Of a DNA stretch of 64,000 nt, positions 57,601 through 64,000 are shown piece by piece. The DNA is from Anthopleura xanthogrammica (Eukaryota; Cnidaria; Anthozoa; Actiniaria; Actiniidae): positions 11,831,663 through 11,895,662 of the forward strand of contig OZ025214.1 in NCBI GenBank assembly GCA_964019055.1. Direction: 5' to 3'. Both the position numbers and the translations under genes were made by a program. Positions within the stretch are counted from its first letter, which is position 1; every line of letters starts with the position of its first letter. Below the pieces are notes generated by a model. It was given only the letters and a program-made list of their open reading frames with translations. It did no database searches and was not told the DNA's origin.

Positions 57601-60309
57601 TTCTTTGATATATGCGTAATTATATTAAATTGTTATTTTTCCGTTTTCAAGGCGACGGTGAGATTCCTGTGTGTGACCTAAGATCAGCAGAAAATTGTTT
57701 GTGGCCCGCATGGGGTAAGTAACATATGTGTTCTAATCATTCACTTCATGCGCGCTTAGATATCTGACTTGTAACACAATTATCATGCGAACCTGAAACC
57801 CACCTCCTCTTTGGCTCAGTTGGTTGGGCACTGGTATATTGCGCGGGAAGTTGTGGGTTCAAATCCCGGCATTCCGGACCCACACTCAGGGTTTTAAATA
57901 TCTGAGTAGAGGGTGCTGCCTTTGCTCTAAAAAATATCTGCAAATCTTCGTTGTGGCTCGGATGACCACGTGAAATGCAATCCCTTCTCATTCGGAGGCT
58001 TTAAACACAGAGGGCCACAAGTTTCATTATTAGCTGAGACTGTCGATTGTCACTCTCTCTTTATAAAAGTTGTTTTAAAGAAGTTAAAACCTTTAAATAA
58101 GAAATAAAGAATTCGAAGACAATTCTGTGTCAATAGTATTAAGACGCCTCGATGCCTTATTGTTTTCATCCCTGTTTTATTACTGGAGGGAGTACTTAAA
58201 AAAGCTGTTTTATTTCTTTATTTTGTTTTACAATTGGTTTTAACTTAAATATTGCATTATAATCGGCGATTGCGATTAAGATAACGATTACGACCGCAAC
58301 GTGAACGAGGCGAAAATAAGAAAAGAATATAAGCCAATCACCGTGCGGTCATCTTAGTAACTTACACCTAACCAATAATTATATATAATGTCGAATCGAT
58401 TATTATATGCTTTATTTTTTAGGTTATTTTGAACAAAAGAAGCTGGATAACTGTCCCATCGCCTGTAACAGCATCGAATACTCGGCCCAGTTGTCCTACG
58501 CGAGGTTCCCTGCTAACACGTACACCCATATGCTGGCAAAACAGTATGGTCTGAAGGGAACTCACAAAGAAAACAGGGAGTATCTCAGGTAATAGACCAT
58601 CCAATTGCCATCCAAAGATTTGATTCCCTCCCTCCTTCCCTCCCTACATGTATATGTATACAGGGAGTCATCAAAGACGGACCGTCTTTATTGTTCTAAT
58701 TGCAGTTACGTGTCACGCGCTTTTATAGACCTGCTCCAATCGACCTCTCTGAGACTCACAGTCACGAGCGAAGCAAATGTAAAAAAAAATAACATAGCGA
58801 ACGTCGAAGTCGCGAGAGGTTGACTTGTCCCTCTTGCAGGATTTTTTTATTTTCGTTTCGCGCCAAAAATGTGATCCGGGTCCAGGTTTGGCTGCCTGTG
58901 CTTTATTCTGCGCGCGTTAACTAGAGCGGACGGAGACGAAGGACAGTCTAGCGCTTATACAGATATCTAAAAAAGGGTTGAAGCAGCGAACGGCGAATGG
59001 TGATCGGTGATTAGCGATTGGAGAGGCCAAATAGCTAAGAAAAATGAGACCTTTTCAATTGAAAATTCACAAGATGAACAAACCATACTATCAAATCGCC
59101 ATTTAAAGTCTTCGCGAAACGGTGCAGGAATTGTTTAGGTATGATACGAAGAAATTATTATTGCCTCACTTCCTTTCGGTCCATCGTCGGATTACCGTTC
59201 GCCGTTCGCCGTTCGCCGTTCGCCGTTCGCCGTTCGCCGTTCGCCGTTCGCCGTTCGCCGTTCGCCGTTCGCCGTTCGCCGTTCGCCGTTCGCCGTTCGC
59301 CGTTCGCCGTTCGCCGTTCGCCGTTCGCCGTTCGCCGTTCGCCGTTCGCCGTTCGCCGTTCGCCGTTCGCCGTTCGCCGTTCGCCGTTCGCCGTTCGCCG
59401 TTCGCCGTTCGCCGTTCGCCGTTCGCCGTTCGCCGTTCGCCGTTCGCCGTTCGCCGTTCGCCGTTCGCCGTTCGCCGTTCGCCGTTCGCCGTTCGCCGTT
59501 CGCCGTTCGCCGTTCGCCGTTCGCCGTTCGCCGTTCGCCGTTCGCCGTTCGCCGTTCGCCGTTCGCCGTTCGCCCCTTCAACCTTTTTTTGGAATAGCTA
59601 TATACCTGCGTGAATTTTAGTTCTAGGAAAACTGCTTCAAAAAATACTTGCCGTATATAGTAGTTTATGAATTTATTTTCCCACCACTTTCTTTTAACAT
59701 TAGGGAGAATCTTATGGAACTAAAGATTTATTACGAGGATCTGACCTTCAGTGATGTCCGACAAGTGCCAAGCTATGATCTCTTCGGTCTTCTTGGTAAG
59801 ATCAATGATCTTTTCTTTTTCTCGCGACAGCATGCACGCGCTACAAAACATTACTTTATGGGCTACAGAAATATATAAATATTTCCAAATTATTTTAGTT
59901 ATTACATAATTTCCGGTTTCCCATCAGAGAATAGCGAACCAATCAAAGTTTTAGAATGCCTTCCACTAAAATCTACCTTGTCGTAACGGCGATTTCACGC
60001 GTGCTTTTAAAGAAATAGAAAACGCACGCACGTGCTGTGTGCAGCTATAAAGCACGTGGGGATGGGCAAAACACGAGAGAAGCGGTAGGAGAAGCACGGC
60101 GCAAATTGCGCGCTCTGACTTCAGCATGTGGCAAATCGAGGAAGATTCATGGTCAAAGATCGAAATGTGACATTTCAAACTGGTTGTTCTTTCTAGGTGA
60201 TGTTGGTGGTCAGATCGGACTTTTCCTGGGAGCAAGTCTATTAACCCTAGTGGAATACCTGGACGTCCTTGGGATGATGGCATATACGTCCTATAAATAC
60301 AGAAATTGA
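51695..60309 (+). CDS. DEG/ENaC (ASIC-like) cation channel subunit, copy 2
   Basis: Six coding exons: 51695-52735, 56750-56897, 57652-57714, 58423-58588, 59704-59795, 60197-60309; 1,623 nt, 540 residues, stop TGA. Internal exons 2, 3 and 5 have exactly the sizes of copy 1 (148, 63, 92 nt) and all five intron phases match (0, 1, 1, 2, 1). Motifs: His124-Gly125 (CTLHGFHYCF), post-TM1 box FPAVSLC (Ser in place of the usual Thr, to Cys188), CYTFNSGKK, CKCRDWFMP, CPIACNSIEY, and GDVGGQIGLFLGAS with GAS at 515-517. The N-terminus is about 40 residues longer than in copy 1 and the C-tail is about eight residues shorter (ends YKYRN). The two genes may form heteromers; that is inference. No sign of pseudogenisation. 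Confidence 0.94.
53637..53943. repeat. Tandem duplication, period about 145 bp
   Basis: AACGAATAACGTCGTTAAAA at 53697 recurs at 53843, AACATTAGCTTTATTCAAAA at 53761 recurs at 53906. Two copies with small indels in intron 1 of channel 2. Confidence 0.92.
56340..56600. repeat. TTG/CTG trinucleotide-rich tract
   Basis: Imperfect TTG and GCT triplets, pure TTG near 56530-56560. In intron 1 of channel 2; Leu/Val-rich and Asn-rich frames are artefacts. Confidence 0.93.
56911..57063. mobile_element. MITE family D copy
   Basis: TAGACGCCTGTAGCTTGGGT left, ATGCCCAAGCTGAAAGGTCT right. Begins 14 bp after the donor of exon 2 of channel 2. Confidence 0.88.
57805..58015 (+). mobile_element. tRNA-derived SINE
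   Basis: A box TTTGGCTCAGTTGGTTGG and B box GTGGGTTCAAATCCCGG at tRNA-like spacing, then an unrelated body (AATATCTGAGTAGAGGGTGC, GCTCGGATGACCACGTGAAA). Different 5' head from the 13484 SINE. Confidence 0.8.
58970..59590. repeat. Heptamer foldback with (GTTCGCC)n array
   Basis: Left side AAAAAAGGGTTGAAGCAGCG then variable heptamers GCGAACG, GCGAATG, GTGATCG, GCGATTG; right side 59195-59574 is about 54 perfect copies of the opposite-strand heptamer GTTCGCC, closing with CCCTTCAACCTTTTTTT, the inverse of the left end. Intron 4 of channel 2. Confidence 0.93.
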
Positions 60310-60644
60310 CGCGGGATGATATTTAGAATGTAGAGCACGGTATAGTGATGGTGTCAGGTGTATGGTGCGGGCCGAAGCTACCATTCAGTTTCCTGAAGGA
60401 AACAGGGGATGCCATTCTCTGACGGAATTCAGGCCCCCTTACTCTGAAATCTATAAATATCGGGATTAGTTAAAAACTCATATCCGTTAGCTTAAGTAAC
60501 AATTCGTTGTTCATAAATTATTGACTTCTGGCAACTTGCAGATCATAAGCAAATATGAACTCTGCTATTAAATCATGTATTTATATTTAAAATTCTTGTT
60601 GCTTAGTGTTGAGTTCGATAGCGTGTAATTTGTTGGATATCTTT

Positions 60645-60850
60645 CTTGCTTCGAGGGCTTTTCTCCGGGTTCTCCGGTTCTCCTCCGCAAAGCCTGACAC
60701 GCTAAATCCCAACTAGATCTGTGAGTTAACCGGGTCCTGACTTGGAACAGCCAAGAGGTTGTTTCATGCTTCGATCTGTGAGTCAGCCGTGCCCTAACTT
60801 AGATCAGCCCAGAGGTTGTTTCGGGGTATCGATAAAATTGAAAGGTTTTT
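60645..60850 (+). mobile_element. SINE 3'-body fragments in tandem
   Basis: CTTTTCTCCGGGTTCTCCGG and CTCCTCCGCAAAGCC body, then two imperfect repeats of CTGTGAGTTAACCGGGTCCT ending in AGAGGTTGTTTC. Confidence 0.65.
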
Positions 60851-61022
60851 TCCTGTTTCAGACCATGTCTCATTCCCTTGAGAATAAGATTAGTTGTTTA
60901 AGTTGTATTCATATTCATGTACCTCTTACAAGACCGTTAATCAAAAAATGGTACTCTAGCAAATGATACGATAACCTTACGCCTAAGGTGAACAGTTATA
61001 GTCCATGGATATTTTAGTGATA

Positions 61023-61281
61023 CAGTAAAAACCCACATATAAGAACCTGTATTTTTCCAAGTTAGCCTGAACTGGTTCTTATATAATTCGTGTTTACTCG
61101 GAAATCAGGATATGTTGGATAATAAAAAGGATCCTTTTTTTCATTAGGAAGAAAAGATGCTTGTTTCTGATAGAATATTGGTGCGGTCTACTGTTTGTAT
61201 AAAATATGCATAAAATTATGATGGGAATTCTTAGCCTAACATGTTCTTAATCACTAGGTTCTTATATGTGGGTTTTTACTG
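61023..61281. mobile_element. Tc1/mariner-type MITE
   Basis: Perfect 25-bp terminal inverted repeats (CAGTAAAAACCCACATATAA left, TTATATGTGGGTTTTTACTG right) flanked on both sides by TA, the target site of Tc1/mariner transposases. 259 bp, no coding capacity. Confidence 0.95.
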
Positions 61282-62119
61282 TATTGTTACAAATTCTATG
61301 CATAATCGGAGTCAAACCTGAGCAACAAGTATAGCCGGCAATCAGACCCTTACCTTTCAGTTTTGATGGAGGTTAGTTAGCATTCCGCCAGAAAACGATA
61401 TTATTAACGTAATCCGCAAGCTGATTGGTTCTCCAGGCATTTGTTATTTATAGCTGGTAGGGTCTTAAAAATCGCTTTCACAAATTTTTTTTATTTCTAG
61501 CCTAGCCCTTTTCACGGTGAAAACAAAATACAACTCATATCTTCTACAATTGATAATATACTAACCAGGGACCGCGGAGCACCCTAAAAAGTGGTGGGGC
61601 TATATAAGAGACTTGTAAGGGAGAAATGGTTGGGGTTAAGATTGTAAAATATTAGAGATTAGTATGGGAAAAGGAAAAAAAGTGGTAGGGCTATAGCACT
61701 ACCAGCCCCTCCCCCTCCGCGGTCCCTGCTAACCCAAGTATTGATACCAGTACTATCTACCAGAATCTAACACCATGATCTTAGCTTGCGAATAATGATC
61801 AGAAATGATCGAATAAGAAAATAAATCATATTAAGCATTAATAGGTCAATATCTCTGTGGATTTTCATGTCCGGATCTACCTGCAGAGAGGTCCGTAGCA
61901 GGGGGAGTTGTCTGGAAAGGGTCCGTCTCCCCCAATAATTTTGGCCTCGCTATGGCCCTGGAAGACAAAGATCCTGTGGCAGCAATATGATCGTTGAAGG
62001 AATAGCACCTTTTGTGATATTTAAGCAGAGAATTCCAGTTTCTCATCAGTAATGACCAACAGCCTCTTTTATTTTGGGTTTAATGTCGTCCGAGATAAAG
62101 GTTCCATTCTGATGGGAAT

Positions 62120-62215
62120 GAAGGGTGGCGTAGTGGTAGTGCACACGTCCTTCAACTTTGGGGTTAGTCTCGGCCTCGACATGGACTCAACATCTAATTC
62201 AGCTCTTCTCTAACA
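62120..62215 (+). mobile_element. SINE head fragment
   Basis: AAGGGTGGCGTAGTGGTAGT resembles the 13484 SINE head (AAGGGTGGCATAGCGGTGAG), followed by GGTTAGTCTCGGCC in the B-box position. Confidence 0.6.
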
Positions 62216-64000
62216 ATTTTGATAAAAGACATTAACTGCTAATTTCTTAGTCCTTGTATTTGTAACTATGAACCAGGCTTTCAAGAAACCTTATTTTTAT
62301 TTTTTCAACATAACTTTCTTTCCATTTTGCCCTGATGGAGAAAATATTTTCGACAATGGACAATAGTTTTATTGTAGTGTATAAGATTATAGTGTAGGAT
62401 TCGTTTAAGAAAAAAAACAATCGAAGGTTTTGGATATTTTTTTTAATTTCGTTTGGTAGGGACCGGCCATTGTTAAGAGAAGGGATTGAGAGGTGCAAGA
62501 AAAGCTTTAAATGCGAGACAGCACTTAATGGGAGGAAATCATTTCTTCCAACCATCATTTTCAGGGACAGAAGAAAAAGAAGACTCATACTTCATTCACA
62601 CCGCTCCTTTAAACATGTTTAAAGGTTGTTTAGTTGAACTAGTGCCCTTCCATCAGCCTGTACGCCTAACTAAACAACGTTCAAACATTCTTAACGTTAA
62701 GTAAACTACTTAGCTTTAACCCTGTATAAAGGTGGCAACCAAATGACGAAGGAAATGCGATAGATATAAATTAATTGTAAGTTGTAAAATAAAGATGCAT
62801 TTACAAATTAACACAATTTAATTCCTTTAAAAAACATGATGGATATTTCTTGGCTAAAAAGTAAAAGAAAAATAAAAGGTGATGCTAGAATCGTGAGTGT
62901 TTTAGATCTTTGATGTTAAAAAAAAAAACAATTTTTTTGTCTTGTGGTTCACCGCCCAAAGTTCGCTACGGAGTGTTTTCCCATAACTACAACAGTGTAA
63001 TGAAAAAACACGATGGTAATTTGCGACTTCAATTCGAAGAAGGTCTACAGTATTGCAAAAAAAGTTATAATGTCATAATGATATCAAATTAAATATGACT
63101 TAAAAATTTGGAACTCCGCTAAAATTAGACTGAATTGCGCGTTCTAAGTTCCAGTTCTAGTTCTCCTAAGCGACCAGCTGGAATCACGACCACGATTTCA
63201 GTTGAAACCCAGTTTGCGTTGCCGCTTATGAGAGCCCATTCTCGTTAGCATCTAGCTCTAGTTATGATCACTCATTTTCGATTTCCTGAGGTGGTCCCTT
63301 ACGAGAGCTTCAACCGTATTTGAAATCAAATCAAATAATTATATCATTTTAAATTAATTAAATTGATTTGAATTGAGGTATTACCTTGCTGTTCATTATG
63401 CATTTCCCCGTGGAAATAAATTCATGATTAGGACCATTCTAATAAGCCGTCCATTTCCATTCACACTTACAGTTCCCTTGATCCTGCTCTTTTAAGAAGA
63501 ACAGTATCGTAGTGATTATCAGAAATAAATGAGCACCTCATCACAATATTAGTAATAAAATTGTTTGTGAATTAAATCAAATTTGAGAAACTCGTTTCCA
63601 GTCCTGTGCTCGTTTCGCAATTTTACCGACGAATGTGCGCGCGTAAAGAGCGTTGCGGAAACGGCTTCCGGGACGTCTTCTAAACGTTTAGAACCCAAAA
63701 GTACTAGAAAACTGTTGGACATACAAAACCGTTCTGTGAGTTCTAATCTCGGATTTCTAAACCTGACGTTGCTTATGGAAATACAACGTCTCGATTGTTA
63801 AGTCAAATAAAGCGCTTATATATAGTATGCATTTGAAAACAGTTGTCCCTACTAACAGAATCAGGGTTTTACACAAAGAACATGCCCCAAGTAGTAGGAT
63901 ATCAAATATCATTGCTTAAAATATTCATGGAACTCGTTCGGTCTTTGGACGAGAGAACGTTACTAGCAAACTCCCTGACTCAGGCTCTTCCCAAAAGTAT

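Larger units (their letters stand above)
60310..64000. other. Downstream flank without recognisable gene
   Basis: Presumed 3'UTR of channel 2 at the left. Frames at 62247, 62486 and 63583 show no known motif. A decayed MITE D piece is at 60845-60992 (CAGACCATGTCTCATTCCCT). Confidence 0.55.

Noticed and set aside
57805..57880. Possible tRNA gene
   Set aside because: A and B boxes are present but the acceptor arms do not pair and a SINE body follows.
59122..59613. Overlapping frames with AVRRSPF or ANGERRT repeats
   Set aside because: Heptamer satellite translation; a 7-bp repeat keeps several frames open.
63583..63801. Possible exon at the right edge
   Set aside because: A 72-residue frame without ATG start, known motif or clear splice context; cannot be supported.

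Overview
This is a eukaryotic, AT-rich animal genome window with long GT-AG introns, abundant short inverted-repeat transposons, tRNA-derived SINE fragments and very long pure microsatellites. The gene content (ERp18/AGR-type thioredoxin proteins, an ABHD14-like protein, ASIC-like DEG/ENaC channels) and the repeat style point to an invertebrate metazoan. I think an anthozoan cnidarian is most likely, but nothing in the window proves the species. All four genes found lie on the + strand.

1-24300: one 42-exon gene (coding 1626-24140; my spliced model is 3,132 nt, 1,043 residues, in frame from start to stop). It encodes a secretory signal peptide, seven tandem thioredoxin-fold domains of the TXNDC12/ERp18/AGR family, and a C-terminal RDEL ER-retrieval signal. 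Each domain is encoded by its own 5-6 exon module bounded by phase-1 introns. The seven active sites differ: CGAC, CGAC, CSSC, CSAC, CQHS, CGAC, CNAC. Thus one polypeptide mixes ERp18-type two-cysteine sites with an AGR2/AGR3-type CxxS site. This is the most novel object here.

24500-26700: an intronless coding region (24964-26688, 574 residues) for a type II membrane protein with a highly charged, N-glycosylation-rich stalk and a C-terminal ABHD14-type alpha/beta-hydrolase domain. It keeps the nucleophile serine and acidic residue but has Lys where the family has its catalytic His, so it may be a pseudoenzyme.

26700-34300: about 7.6 kb with no supportable gene. It holds microsatellites, including about 750 bp of uninterrupted ATGAG pentamer, and inverted-repeat elements.

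34300-42912 and 51695-60309: two tandem DEG/ENaC (ASIC-like) sodium-channel genes with the same six-exon structure and intron phases (493 and 540 residues). They are separated by 8.8 kb of repeat-rich DNA with no supportable gene.

60310-64000: downstream flank with a clean Tc1/mariner-like MITE and SINE pieces, no supportable gene. Across the window at least seven MITE families can be recognised by comparing copies within it. A family of 7-bp satellite arrays shares a common leader sequence. The channels act at the cell surface and the thioredoxin-repeat protein in the ER; I see no evidence that the genes form a single pathway.
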